The notes: generated from the sequence alone by a model not told the origin. A stretch of 64,000 bases of DNA from Bin87 sp963665395 (GCA_963665395.2 OY762251.1:2542001-2606000), one strand, 5' to 3'. Positions 16,309-25,158 are shown, numbered from the stretch's first letter. Numbers and translations are program-made.

Positions 16309-16848
16309 ATGCTGGCCAGTTTGACGCAGGACAATTGGATTGCTCTGAATGAGACGCTGGCGTTGGGTTTGCCCGAGGGCCGCTATTTCGACGTGTCTAT
16401 CCAGGATGGGCGGGTGGTTCTAACGCCAGTGCGCTTGTCCGACCGGGAAGTCGCGCGCGAATGGGTGCCGGAGTTGGTCCAAACGGGGCGCTCCTGGCTG
16501 GCGGCGGCGGAACGCGAGTTTGAAGCGGAGCGCGATTTGGTGGCCAGCCGCTACTTGTGGGAGGCGGTGCGCGCCGCGGTCACCGCAGTGGGCGTAAAGC
16601 AGGGAACATCGGTTGAAACTGATGCAGAGATGTTCGCTCTGGTGGCGGCGCTGGACAAAGAGTACGGTTTGAATCATGTCCTCTTGACGGAGTTCGGCGT
16701 GGCGAGGTTGTTTAAACGCAATGCCGAGGAGATCGACAATTACCGTGACAGCGCATGGGATGGCTTCGAATTCGAAACCGGCCGTCCGGCCGTCAAGCGG
16801 CTGATCGCGCGGCTTGCTGAAATGGCTTTGGCGGAAACGGGCCATTGA
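16309..16848 (+). CDS. AbrB-like N-terminus joined to a PaREP1/HEPN-like helical domain
   Basis: 179 residues. Residues 10-40 (LALGLPEGRYFDVSIQDGRV, then VLTPVRL) resemble a swapped-hairpin AbrB/MazE strand pattern. The rest is alpha-helical, with ASRYLWEAVRAAVTAVGVKQ resembling the small PaREP1 proteins of the HEPN superfamily. Followed after 6 bases by a second PaREP1-like gene. A two-gene regulator/effector module is inferred; no experimental family role known to me. Confidence 0.55.
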   Translation: MLASLTQDNWIALNETLALGLPEGRYFDVSIQDGRVVLTPVRLSDREVAREWVPELVQTGRSWLAAAEREFEAERDLVASRYLWEAVRAAVTAVGVKQGTSVETDAEMFALVAALDKEYGLNHVLLTEFGVARLFKRNAEEIDNYRDSAWDGFEFETGRPAVKRLIARLAEMALAETGH

Positions 16849-16854
16849 TGCGTG

Positions 16855-17244
16855 ATGAATACCGCCGAGCATATCGCACTGGCTCAAACTTACCTCACTG
16901 CCTCGGTCCGGCTGGAAGCTGATGGCATCCACCAGCTAGCTGCCGAAGCAGTTTGGGGCGCCGCCAATCTTGCCATCGAAGCCTGCCGCCACGCCCGCGG
17001 CCTGAGACACGGCAGCGCGAATGAAAAGCGCCGCTTTGTTCAAGCAATGGACACTGGCAACGATGAGGAACTATCGCCGTGGGATTCGGGCCTCACAATA
17101 GTAAGGGACGAACTGCATCATCACTTTTACGCCAACCATCTATCCGCCAGCGAAGCCGCGGCCTTTCTGTCATTGGGCCGGAGCTTCGTGGAGCGACTGC
17201 TCCAAATCGCCGCAACACCCGGCAACCAGGCAGGCACAACATGA
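16855..17244 (+). CDS. PaREP1-like (HEPN superfamily) protein
   Basis: 129 residues, helical. QLAAEAVWGAANLAIEACRH and VRDELHHHFYANHLSASEAA match the PaREP1 layout; RDELHH has the R-x4-H spacing of HEPN RNases. The stop codon overlaps the ATG of the acyl-CoA mutase (4 bases), so the module and the mutase are on one message. A similar protein is at 23278. Start may be GTG 16852 or ATG 16855. Confidence 0.6.
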   Translation: MNTAEHIALAQTYLTASVRLEADGIHQLAAEAVWGAANLAIEACRHARGLRHGSANEKRRFVQAMDTGNDEELSPWDSGLTIVRDELHHHFYANHLSASEAAAFLSLGRSFVERLLQIAATPGNQAGTT

Positions 17245-18884
17245 CCAGCAGCGCCAGCGCTAACAGCAACGACAACCCCCGCACCCTCTCCGGCATCCCC
17301 GTCTCTCCGCTCTACTCCCCGGAGCAGTTGACCTCCAGCGGGTACGACGCGGCGACGGACTTGGGCAACCCCGGCGAGTTCCCCTTCACCCGCGGCGCCT
17401 ATCCCACCATGTACCGGGGCCGCCTCTGGACGCGGCGGCAGATTGCCGGGTTTGGCACGGCGGCCGCCACCAACGAGCGGTATCGGTTTCTGCTGGCCCA
17501 TGGGCAGACCGGGTTGAGCACCGACTTTGACCATCCCACGCTGACCGGATACGACTCGGACCACGAACTGGCCGAGGGCGAGGTGGGTCGGCTGGGCGTG
17601 GCCATCGATACCGCCGCCGACATGGGCGAGTTGTTCGACGGCATCCCGCTGGACCAAGCCAGCGTGTCCCTAACCATCAACCACCCGGCCATCGTGCTGC
17701 TGGCGATGTTCCTGCACACCGCCGAGCGGCGGGGGACGCCCTGGGCCGCGCTGCGGGGTACGGTGCAAAACGACTCGCTGAAGGAGTTCCACGGGCAGAA
17801 AACCTTTGCCCTGCCGCCGGCGCCGGCGCTGAAACTGACCACCGACGTGGTGGAGTTCTGCGCGAAGCACGTGCCTAACTGGTACACCATATCCATCAGC
17901 GGCTACCACACCCGGGAGGCCGGGTCGGACGCCGTGCAGGAACTGGCCTTCACCGTCGCGCAGGGGATGGCCTACGTGGAGTCGGCCCTGCGCCGGGGCC
18001 TGCCGGTGGACGCCTTCGCCGCTCGTCTGTCCCACTTCTTCGGGGTACACAACGACTTTTTCGAGGAGATCGCCAAGTTCCGCGCGGCCCGGCGGATGTG
18101 GGCCCGTCTCATGCGGGACCGTTACGGCGCAACCCGGCCCGAATCCATGCGGATGCGGTTCCACACCCAGACGCTGGGTTCCACGCTGGTGCGGCCGGAC
18201 CCGTTGAACAACATCCTGCGGGGCGGATTGCAGGCGCTGGCCGCCGTGCTGGGCGGCACCCAGTCGCTGCACGTCAGCGGCTACGACGAAGCCTACGACA
18301 TACCGTCGGAAGAAGCCATGCGGATCTCGCTGGCGACCCAGCTGATACTGGCCCACGAGTCGGGCGTCGCCGCCACGCCGGACCCGCTGGGCGGGTCGGC
18401 CTACCTGGAAACGCTGACGAACCAGTTGGAAGAGGCGGCGATGGCCTACATCGAGCGCATCGACGGCATGGGCAACGGCAGTATGCTGGACGGGATGCTG
18501 GAGGCCATCGGCAACGGTTACATCGAGAGCGAAATCGCCCAGGCGTCCTACCGCTACCAGCAGCGGGTGGAGTCCGGCGACTACACCATCGTCGGCGTGA
18601 ACGACGAATACAGCAGCGACGCTGCCAACGCCGGCGGCCTGGATCTGTTCGAGTTTGACTACGCCGAGGAAGAGCGCCAGATCGAGCGCCTCACCACCGC
18701 CCGGCAGTCCCGCAGCGAAGCGGACGCCGCGGCCGCCCGGCGCGACATCCTAAAGACGGCGAGAGCCGACGGAAACCTGATGCCGGCGATCCTGACGGCG
18801 GTGGGAGCCGGGGTTACCGAGGGCGAGATTATGGGCACGCTGCGCCAGGAATGGGGGGAATACGTGGACCCGGGGGTGTTTTAG
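17241..18884 (+). CDS. B12-dependent acyl-CoA mutase, large (catalytic) subunit, 2-hydroxyisobutyryl-CoA-mutase-like
   Basis: 547 residues, the length of stand-alone catalytic subunits. AYPTMYRGRLWTRRQIAGFG, SISISGYHTREAG, FFGVHNDFFEEIAKFRAARR and LGGTQSLHVSGYDEA are family landmarks. Two specificity positions, aligned from memory, depart from methylmalonyl-CoA mutase: STDFD has Asp where MCM has Ala (SVAFD), and KEFHGQ has Gln where MCM has the carboxylate-binding Arg (KEFMVR). Both match 2-hydroxyisobutyryl-CoA mutase; Gln alone also matches isobutyryl-CoA mutase. It rearranges the acyl-CoA carbon skeleton with the B12 subunit at 19361. Annotating it as methylmalonyl-CoA mutase would probably be wrong. 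Confidence 0.85.
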   Translation: MTSSASANSNDNPRTLSGIPVSPLYSPEQLTSSGYDAATDLGNPGEFPFTRGAYPTMYRGRLWTRRQIAGFGTAAATNERYRFLLAHGQTGLSTDFDHPTLTGYDSDHELAEGEVGRLGVAIDTAADMGELFDGIPLDQASVSLTINHPAIVLLAMFLHTAERRGTPWAALRGTVQNDSLKEFHGQKTFALPPAPALKLTTDVVEFCAKHVPNWYTISISGYHTREAGSDAVQELAFTVAQGMAYVESALRRGLPVDAFAARLSHFFGVHNDFFEEIAKFRAARRMWARLMRDRYGATRPESMRMRFHTQTLGSTLVRPDPLNNILRGGLQALAAVLGGTQSLHVSGYDEAYDIPSEEAMRISLATQLILAHESGVAATPDPLGGSAYLETLTNQLEEAAMAYIERIDGMGNGSMLDGMLEAIGNGYIESEIAQASYRYQQRVESGDYTIVGVNDEYSSDAANAGGLDLFEFDYAEEERQIERLTTARQSRSEADAAAARRDILKTARADGNLMPAILTAVGAGVTEGEIMGTLRQEWGEYVDPGVF

Positions 18885-18953
18885 ACGGCGGGCCGGTGTC
18901 TGCGGTATAGTGTCAGCAAGGAATTCGCCAGGCCGCCCGAAGAGGAAGATCCG

Positions 18954-19163
18954 ATGAACAACCCGCTTGCAATTCTCACCACGATCTACTGCACGGCTTT
19001 CTTCGGGACCTGTTGGGCTTTCCTGGTCGGGCATTGGTTGGGATTCAGTTCATTCAGCTATGGCCAAGGCATCATCGGAGAGCTGCTGCCGCTGGCCTAT
19101 GGCGGCGGCATATTGTCCGTGGGATTCATCACAGCCATAATCGCCGTCAAATTGAAACGATGA
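18954..19163 (+). CDS. Small membrane protein, two helices
   Basis: 69 residues with hydrophobic segments at about 6-28 and 40-65 and a basic end (VKLKR). No known family. Preceded by GAGGAAGATCCG (SD). Its stop overlaps the next ATG (ATGA). Lies between the two mutase subunit genes. Confidence 0.6.
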   Translation: MNNPLAILTTIYCTAFFGTCWAFLVGHWLGFSSFSYGQGIIGELLPLAYGGGILSVGFITAIIAVKLKR

Positions 19164-19342
19164 CTAAGATGCTCAGTGACTTGGGGACAATGTGCCTGGG
19201 CGTAGCCGCAATTCTGATCGCCGCCGTGATAATCAGCATCGGCACAGACGCCGGCCCACAACTGGTAACGGCGATAGGCGCGGTGGCTTTGACCATAATG
19301 GGAGTAGTCTTGCGTGTCTTGGGCAACGGCGCCAACGGCTAA
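19160..19342 (+). CDS. Small membrane protein, two helices
   Basis: 60 residues with two hydrophobic segments (LGTMCLGVAAILIAAVIISI and LVTAIGAVALTIMGVVLRVL). Coupled by a 4-base overlap to the small membrane gene before it, and 18 bases from the B12 subunit gene. Function unknown; a similar pair is seen at 54892-55300. Confidence 0.55.
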   Translation: MTKMLSDLGTMCLGVAAILIAAVIISIGTDAGPQLVTAIGAVALTIMGVVLRVLGNGANG

Positions 19343-19360
19343 ACGGATGGTTGGTTTCCA

Positions 19361-19789
19361 GTGGTTGGACATCGACAAGATAACCCGCCCCGCGTCCTCC
19401 TCGCCAAGCTGGGCCTGGACGGACACGACCGGGGCGTCAAGGTCATCGCCCGCGCCCTGCGTGACACCGGCATGGAGGTCGTCTATCTGGGGATGCGCGT
19501 CACCGCCGACCAGGTGGCCGCCGCCGCCGCGCAGGAGGACGTGGACGTGGTTGGCATCAGCATCCTGTCGGGGGCGCATCTGCGGCTGATCCCCCGGATG
19601 GTGGACGCCCTGGAACGGCACGGGCTGCGCGGGAACGATGACGAGGACGGCGTAATGTTGCTGGTGGGTGGTACTATCCCGGATAGCGACGTGGAACGGC
19701 TGCGCGAGATCGGCGTGGACGGCGTGTTTCCGGTGGGCAGCTTCACGGGCGAAATGGTGGAGTTTATCCGCACCTCACTGGCGAGTTGA
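19361..19789 (+). CDS. B12-binding small subunit of acyl-CoA mutase
   Basis: 142 residues, the size of separate cobalamin subunits (HcmB/IcmB type). RVLLAKLGLDGHDRGVKVIA contains the D-x-H-x-x-G cobalamin ligand motif; SILSGAH and LLVGGTIP complete the base-off/His-on site. It pairs with the catalytic subunit at 17241. GTG start assumed. Confidence 0.92.
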   Translation: MVGHRQDNPPRVLLAKLGLDGHDRGVKVIARALRDTGMEVVYLGMRVTADQVAAAAAQEDVDVVGISILSGAHLRLIPRMVDALERHGLRGNDDEDGVMLLVGGTIPDSDVERLREIGVDGVFPVGSFTGEMVEFIRTSLAS

Positions 19790-19795
19790 TGCCCT

Positions 19796-21193
19796 ATGAC
19801 CTGGCCTCCAACATACGATCCCGGTTATCTACCTGACGCCGGCGCGGAGCATTGGGACGCCCGATTGGAAACCATGGCGCCGGCAGAACGCGACGGGATC
19901 ATCCTGGAGAAACTGCGAGGCCAGGTACGGTACGCGTGGGAACGCTCCGGCTTCTACCGGGAGTTCTGGCGGAATGCGCCGGTTGACCCGGCGCATATTC
20001 GCAGCCTGGAAGAGTTCGCGCAATTGCCCATACTGACCAAGGAAGAGGTACGCGTCGAGCAGGAAGCGTATCCCCCATACGGGAGGTTTTTGTGCGTTGA
20101 TCCCAGCGAGGTGTACCGGATTCACGGGACGTCGGGAACCACGGGTAGGCCAACGGTGTTCGGCATCAGCCGGGGCGACTGGGAACGCATCGGCGCGGCC
20201 CACGCCCGCATCCTGTGGGCGGCTGGAGTGCGACCCGGAGATACGGTGATGGTGGCGGCGGTGTTCAGCCTCTACGTGGGCAGCTGGGGCGCGCTGGTGG
20301 GGGCGGAACGGCTGGGCGCGACGTGCTTTCCTTTCGGCGCCGGCGCGCCAGGTCAGACCGAGCGGGCGGTGGAGTGGGCGCAACTGGTCAAGCCGGCCGC
20401 GTTGTACGCCACGCCGTCCTACGCGCTGTACCTGGCCGAAACGGCGCGGGAGATGGGAGTTGACCCGCGGACCGATTTCGCCTTCCGCCTCATGTTTTTC
20501 AGCGGCGAGCCGGGAGCCAGCGTGCCGGCCACTCGGCAGGCCATTGCGGACGCCTTCGGCTGCTACGTGGTGGACCAGGGCAGCATGGCGGAGATGACTC
20601 CGTGGATGACCAACGGCGGCTGCCGCCACCTGGAACGAGGGATGCACCTGTGGCAGGACATCGTTTATACACAGTTAGTTGATGCCGAGACGCGCGAACC
20701 CGTTCCCATGGGCGGCGAGGGCGTCCCCGTCTATACCCACCTGGAACGCGAATCGCAACCAATGATCCGGTACTGGTCGGGAGACATCGCGCAATGGGAA
20801 ATGGTGGACTGTCCCTGCGGGCGGACATATCCGACGCTGACCCGGGGCATCTACGGGCGCGCCGACGATATGCTCATCATCCGGGGGCAGAACGTGTTTC
20901 CCTCGCGCATTGAAGACGTGCTGCGCGGGCTGGACGAGTTCGGCGGCGAGTTCCGCCTGGTGGTGGAACGGGAACGGGGCTATCTGGACCGGCTGACGGT
21001 GCAGACGGAAGTGGCCGCCGGAGTGTGGGCAGCGGCCGGCGAAAGCGGGCCGGAAGCCTTGGCGGCGCTGCGGAGTCAGTGGGCGGACACGCTGCGCCGG
21101 GCGTTGGGCGTGGGCGTCGCCGTGGAGTTGAAACCGGAAGGGGAGTTTGAGCGGACGCAATTCAAGGCGCGGCGGGTCGTTGACCTGCGGTGA
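19796..21193 (+). CDS. Phenylacetate-CoA ligase (PaaK)-type acyl-CoA synthetase
   Basis: 465 residues. AMP-binding signature IHGTSGTTGRPTVFGISRGD, middle VVDQGSMAEM, the hinge YWSGDIAQWEM, CPCGRTYPTLTRGIYGRADD and the late RGQNVFPSRIEDVL, all of the PaaK subfamily. It activates a carboxylic acid to its CoA ester. Next to a 2-hydroxyisobutyryl-CoA-mutase-like enzyme, the likely substrate is a short branched or hydroxylated acid, as for HCL ligases; inferred. Starts 6 bases after the B12 subunit. Confidence 0.88.
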   Translation: MTWPPTYDPGYLPDAGAEHWDARLETMAPAERDGIILEKLRGQVRYAWERSGFYREFWRNAPVDPAHIRSLEEFAQLPILTKEEVRVEQEAYPPYGRFLCVDPSEVYRIHGTSGTTGRPTVFGISRGDWERIGAAHARILWAAGVRPGDTVMVAAVFSLYVGSWGALVGAERLGATCFPFGAGAPGQTERAVEWAQLVKPAALYATPSYALYLAETAREMGVDPRTDFAFRLMFFSGEPGASVPATRQAIADAFGCYVVDQGSMAEMTPWMTNGGCRHLERGMHLWQDIVYTQLVDAETREPVPMGGEGVPVYTHLERESQPMIRYWSGDIAQWEMVDCPCGRTYPTLTRGIYGRADDMLIIRGQNVFPSRIEDVLRGLDEFGGEFRLVVERERGYLDRLTVQTEVAAGVWAAAGESGPEALAALRSQWADTLRRALGVGVAVELKPEGEFERTQFKARRVVDLR

Positions 21194-21224
21194 GACGACG
21201 CCAAACGCAAAGCGGAGCGCACGA

Positions 21225-21887
21225 ATGAACGAGGTCGCAAATACCGTATCGCCAAACTATATGGTGGTTGCGTTCTTTGCCGTCGGAACGGCCATCATGG
21301 GATTTCTGGGGTGGCGTTTCATTACCGGCGTTATGCCCGTATTCCGACAGTTCGGGATTGGTTTGGCCTGGTGTGCGGCGTCGTTCGCAGTATGGTGCGT
21401 CATCGTGGCGATTCGCCCGGACAATCTGCAACTGTGGACGACCATCGGCGTGGCGTTATTCGTGCCGGGTATTTTCTTCTTCCTGGGCGCGGCCACCTCG
21501 GGTTGGCAGCCGAGGAACCGCGGGCTGGCGCTGCTTGGGGCGGTGGCATATCTGATTGTTCTATTCGTGCTGCGAACCTTTTTACAGCCGTCGGAGCCCG
21601 GGTTCAGCGAGCGCGGGTTGATCTATTTCAACGCCCAGCCGCTGGTTCTGCTGCTCTACATAGTCGCCTTCGCCGGCGCTTTGGCGCCGGCAGTGTACGC
21701 GGTTTCACGGGCAATGACCTTGCGTTGGCTATCCAGAACCACGCTGGTATGCTTCAACCTGGTTATCATGTGTGGCGTCGTGCTGCTGTCCAGCTATGAC
21801 GATGACTTGCAAACCTACAACGGTTATCTCATGGGTATGGTGATGCTGGCCCTGTTTGGGGCGTATCTGCGCCACAAACCTTCGTAG
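21225..21887 (+). CDS. Polytopic membrane protein of unknown function
   Basis: 220 residues with about seven hydrophobic segments (e.g. YMVVAFFAVGTAIMGFLGWR, LYIVAFAGALAPAVYAVSRA) and a basic end. No signature recognised. Same strand as, and 31 bases after, the PaaK-type gene. Confidence 0.6.
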   Translation: MNEVANTVSPNYMVVAFFAVGTAIMGFLGWRFITGVMPVFRQFGIGLAWCAASFAVWCVIVAIRPDNLQLWTTIGVALFVPGIFFFLGAATSGWQPRNRGLALLGAVAYLIVLFVLRTFLQPSEPGFSERGLIYFNAQPLVLLLYIVAFAGALAPAVYAVSRAMTLRWLSRTTLVCFNLVIMCGVVLLSSYDDDLQTYNGYLMGMVMLALFGAYLRHKPS

Positions 21888-21973
21888 CGGACCACGGGGA
21901 ACGCGAGTTCCGGCGCGGTCCCACGACCCGTTTGGAACAGGATCAGACCGGGCCACCGAGTTCAATACGCGAA

Positions 21974-22009
21974 GGGTCATTGACCCGCAGCAACAACTCA
22001 CGTTGCTGC
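21974..22009. repeat. Two small hairpins before the MBL gene
   Basis: GGGTCA-T-TGACCC at 21974-21986 and GCAGCAAC-7-GTTGCTGC at 21987-22009. They lie between the membrane protein stop and the MBL start and may end the upstream message; there is no T-run. Confidence 0.35.
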
Positions 22010-22027
22010 GCAAGATATGCATGATGT

Positions 22028-22810
22028 ATGGAATGGCCGCCTCCTGACGAGTTGATCTACCGGCGTCCCGGCATACCGGGACCGCGGGCGCGGGTAGGCG
22101 AGGTGTTGCCGGGACTGCACCAGCGCACTCTGGGCACCACCAGCGCTTTTATCGTCATTACGCCCGATGACGAAACCGGAGAAGAGTCGGTTACGGTAAT
22201 CGACTCAGGGTGGCGTCACTTTCACAACCGCCCGGTGCTGGCTTACCTGCGACAGTTGGGATACGGGCCGGATGCGGTGCGCCGGCTGATTTCCACGCAC
22301 TATCACCCCGACCACGTGGGGGGGATGGCCGGGCTGCAACGGACTACGGGAGCGGTGGTGGCGGCGCACCGGCTTGAGGCGTCGCATCTGGCCGGCGAGC
22401 CGAGGCAGGCTATACCGAATCCGGTGGAACCCCGGTGGCTGCGGCCACTGCTCTGGCCGCTATTGTTGGTTATGAAATCACCCAACGTGCCGGTGGCGAC
22501 GGCCCTGGACGACGGCGATACGCTGCCGCTGTTGGGCGGCGCCACGGTGGTACATACGCCGGGGCATACGCCGGGGAGCATCAGCCTGCACTTTCCCAAC
22601 GAGGGGGTCTTGCTGGTGGCCGACGCGGTGCAGCGGTATCACGACCGGCTGACGCTGCCGTCGCGCTGGTTTTCCAGCGACATGGATGCGGCGAAAGGGT
22701 CGGTGAAAAAGCTGGCCCAACTGGACTTCGAGATAATCTGCTTCAGCCACTTCCAGCCGATGCGTCAGGGAGCTCGGGCGGCGCTGCGGTCGCTGGCGGA
22801 GTACGTGTGA
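22028..22810 (+). CDS. Metallo-beta-lactamase-fold hydrolase
   Basis: 260 residues. STHYHPDHVGGMAG is the H-x-H-x-D-H zinc motif; VVHTPGHTPGSISLH and LLVADAVQRYHDR supply the third His and bridging Asp; CFSHFQPM the last His. Likely hydrolyses a thioester or lactone. The substrate is not evident. Confidence 0.9.
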   Translation: MEWPPPDELIYRRPGIPGPRARVGEVLPGLHQRTLGTTSAFIVITPDDETGEESVTVIDSGWRHFHNRPVLAYLRQLGYGPDAVRRLISTHYHPDHVGGMAGLQRTTGAVVAAHRLEASHLAGEPRQAIPNPVEPRWLRPLLWPLLLVMKSPNVPVATALDDGDTLPLLGGATVVHTPGHTPGSISLHFPNEGVLLVADAVQRYHDRLTLPSRWFSSDMDAAKGSVKKLAQLDFEIICFSHFQPMRQGARAALRSLAEYV

Positions 22811-22846
22811 TAGTATGCAAACATATTGCGTTGCGGAGCGGTAACG

Positions 22847-23290
22847 ATGCCAACCCCAATTGAAACGTTGGAAGCAGCGTCTGCTGAAATCGCCGCGGGC
22901 CGCGTCCAAGAAGGCGCGCGCCTGGCCTATGATGCCGCGTTCCGGGCCGTCGCCGACGCGGCCAGGCGGCACAAGCGACCCTGCGAGACGATAGAGGACG
23001 CCCGTGACTTTGTCCGGTGGATGGAGGGTCTGCCTAGCGAACCATTCGATTGGTTCAAAGACACCCCAATCTTTGATTGGGTCAAGGATGATAATGCGCC
23101 CCAGCTGCCGATACCCGAGTTCATCGGGGCCTTCAGCGTAGCGGAATCTTTCAAGCACCACGCCGAATCTCCTCTTGAACTCACCTACTGGGAACCCGAC
23201 GAATACGTCATCTTCCTGCCGGCCATCCGGTGGCTCGTTGAAAAGATGGAAACCGCGCAACGGAGGGACCCGTCAGTTTGGATGCGCTGA
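22847..23290 (+). CDS. PaREP1/HEPN-like helical protein
   Basis: 147 residues. ETLEAASAEIAAGRVQEGAR, followed by LAYDAAFRAVADAARRHKRP, has the PaREP1 helical layout. It overlaps by 13 bases the following PaREP1-like gene, reproducing the arrangement at 16309-17244 but without the AbrB-like N-terminus. The pair lies just ahead of the CaiB gene. Function unknown. Confidence 0.55.
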   Translation: MPTPIETLEAASAEIAAGRVQEGARLAYDAAFRAVADAARRHKRPCETIEDARDFVRWMEGLPSEPFDWFKDTPIFDWVKDDNAPQLPIPEFIGAFSVAESFKHHAESPLELTYWEPDEYVIFLPAIRWLVEKMETAQRRDPSVWMR

Positions 23291-23694
23291 CGCACCTCAA
23301 CGCATCCCGCGACTTGGCGGCGCTGGCAGCGGAACTGTCTAGCCGCGGCCAGTACATTACCGCCGGGGAATTGGTTTGGGGTGCTATTGTCCACGCCGTC
23401 AGCGCCGCCGACCCGGACCACGAAATCCAGCCTCCGGACCGCTTCCGCAATCCCCACCGGGCGCCCAATACCATGTCCACTTTCCCCAATGCAGTCCGAC
23501 GTATCGCAGGATCTCCTTTATCCGAAACGCAAATCACGACTTGCCTGGACATCGGACAACAGCGGTTGCACAATCACTTCTACCACCTCAATTTGACGAC
23601 ACAACAACTCCAGGCTCACATTATCCTCGGCACGACCTACGCACAAGCGCTTATCCGCGTTGCCGCCCGCGCCCTCGGTCAATCAACGCCGTAA
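23278..23694 (+). CDS. PaREP1-like (HEPN superfamily) protein
   Basis: 138 residues from a TTG start. ITAGELVWGAIVHAVSAADP and QQRLHNHFYHLNLTTQQLQA correspond to the AVWGAANLAI and ELHHHFYANHLS segments of the protein at 16855, so the two are paralogues. RLHNHFYH keeps Arg and His of the HEPN motif. Ends 39 bases before the CaiB start. Confidence 0.6.
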   Translation: MDALTHLNASRDLAALAAELSSRGQYITAGELVWGAIVHAVSAADPDHEIQPPDRFRNPHRAPNTMSTFPNAVRRIAGSPLSETQITTCLDIGQQRLHNHFYHLNLTTQQLQAHIILGTTYAQALIRVAARALGQSTP

Positions 23695-23733
23695 CGCGGC
23701 GACCTTTACATACGCAAAAGTGAGTATCAATCA

Positions 23734-24987
23734 ATGTCTGACGATTCCCCGACCTCGACGTATCTCCCTTTACCCCTCACCGGCCTCCGTGTCCTCGACG
23801 CCACCCACATCGTCGCCGGCCCGTTCTGCTCGCAGATTCTGGCGGACATGGGGGCAGAGGTTATCAAGATTGAGCGGCCGCGAACGGGAGATGCGGCGCG
23901 GAGCCGGCAACCCTTTATCGGCGATGACGACCGGGGCCGGGTGAGCAGCCGGTTCCTGGGCGTGAACCGAAATAAAAAATCCGTAACGCTGGACCTGCGG
24001 AATGCTACCTGCAAGTCGGCCTTTGAGAAGCTAATTGCCAATTCGGACGTGCTGCTGGACAATTGGGGGCCGGGAGCGTTTCAGCGGCTGGGTTTGGGCT
24101 ACGACCGGCTTCGTGAAATCAACCCGCGACTGATTTACGCCGAGATTACCGGCTACGGCGACGGCGTGCGGGGGCCTTACTCTGACTGGCCGGCCAACAA
24201 CCTGGCGATCCAGGCAATGTCGGGCTGGATGGAGGTCACCGGTGAGCCTGGTGGCGCGCCCCAGGCCGTGGGAGACAACATTGGCGATTCGGTGCCGGGC
24301 GTCTGGGCTGCCCTCGGCATCGTATTGGCGTTGGAAACGCGGCGACAGACGGGGGTCGGTCAGCACGTCGATGTGGCGATGTACGAGTGCATGGTGTCCC
24401 ATTTGATCAGCAACATGAATGCGTACCAGGTCACGGGGCCGGAATCCGGGCGGATCGCCGGACGCACTCGGCAAGCCTCCCTGGGCCCGGGACTGGTGTT
24501 CCGGGCCGCTGACGGTTACGTCGTGATGGCCGGCGTGCGCAGCCCACAGCGTTTGACAGCTCTGTGGGAACTGGTAGGGCGCAGCGACCTGCCGGAACAA
24601 GACGAGCGGTATCTACAGCAATTCCCCGACGCCGACTTTGTGTTTGAGCAAGTCATACCGGCCATCGAGAGTTGGTCGTCGCAGCGGCCCAAGTGGGAAG
24701 TCGCCGGACGCCTGACCGAGCTGGGCTTCTCCATGGGCGTGGCGCAGAATATAGCTGATCTGGCGGACTGTCCGCAGCTGGAAGCGCGGGGGATGTACGT
24801 TGACACCGGGGACACCCTGGGCGGCACTTTCCGGTCGTTGGCGACGCCGATCCAACTGACGGCCTGCCGGCCGGCGGACACCGGCGCTCCGCCGAAGCTG
24901 GGGGAGCACAACGCCGAGATCCTGTGCAGCCTGGGCGGCCTGACGGCGGAGCAGTTAGACGAACTGGCAGCAGCGGGCGTGGTCTGA
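23734..24987 (+). CDS. CaiB/BaiF-family CoA transferase
   Basis: 417 residues, class III CoA transferase length. RVLDATHIVAGPFCSQILAD, MGAEVIKIERP, GVNRNKKSVTLDLRN and the GDSVPG segment that holds the candidate nucleophilic Asp are family landmarks. Transfers CoA between an acyl-CoA and a free acid; substrates unknown. Same strand as the PaREP1-like pair. Confidence 0.92.
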   Translation: MSDDSPTSTYLPLPLTGLRVLDATHIVAGPFCSQILADMGAEVIKIERPRTGDAARSRQPFIGDDDRGRVSSRFLGVNRNKKSVTLDLRNATCKSAFEKLIANSDVLLDNWGPGAFQRLGLGYDRLREINPRLIYAEITGYGDGVRGPYSDWPANNLAIQAMSGWMEVTGEPGGAPQAVGDNIGDSVPGVWAALGIVLALETRRQTGVGQHVDVAMYECMVSHLISNMNAYQVTGPESGRIAGRTRQASLGPGLVFRAADGYVVMAGVRSPQRLTALWELVGRSDLPEQDERYLQQFPDADFVFEQVIPAIESWSSQRPKWEVAGRLTELGFSMGVAQNIADLADCPQLEARGMYVDTGDTLGGTFRSLATPIQLTACRPADTGAPPKLGEHNAEILCSLGGLTAEQLDELAAAGVV

Positions 24988-25006
24988 TGGTGAGGCGGAG
25001 CCTTCC

Positions 25007-25158
25007 CGTTTGCGTCAGGGCCTGTGCCAAGTCCTTTCTCATCCGCTCATGGTGAGCCTGTCGAACCATCCGCCGATTGCAAAGGGCATCCTTCGACAAG
25101 CTCAGGATGAGCGGAAAAGGGTTGAGGGGCGCCTTTGTACAATCCCTGACGTTTGCGT
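25007..25158. mobile_element. MITE with CAGGG termini, copy B
   Basis: Element 25016-25148 (133 bp) begins CAGGGCCTGTGCCAAG and ends CTTTGTACAATCCCTG. The flank CGTTTGCGT is at 25007-25015 and again at 25150-25158 (9 of 10 bases if the duplication is counted as 10). The interior carries CTCATGGTGAGCCTGTCGAA and the inverted CTTCGACAAGCTCAGGATGA, the well-known dispersed repeat. No coding capacity. Confidence 0.8.

Noticed and set aside
17241..18884. Methylmalonyl-CoA mutase
   Set aside because: Substrate-site residues Asp and Gln fit hydroxyisobutyryl-CoA mutases better; kept as a possibility only.
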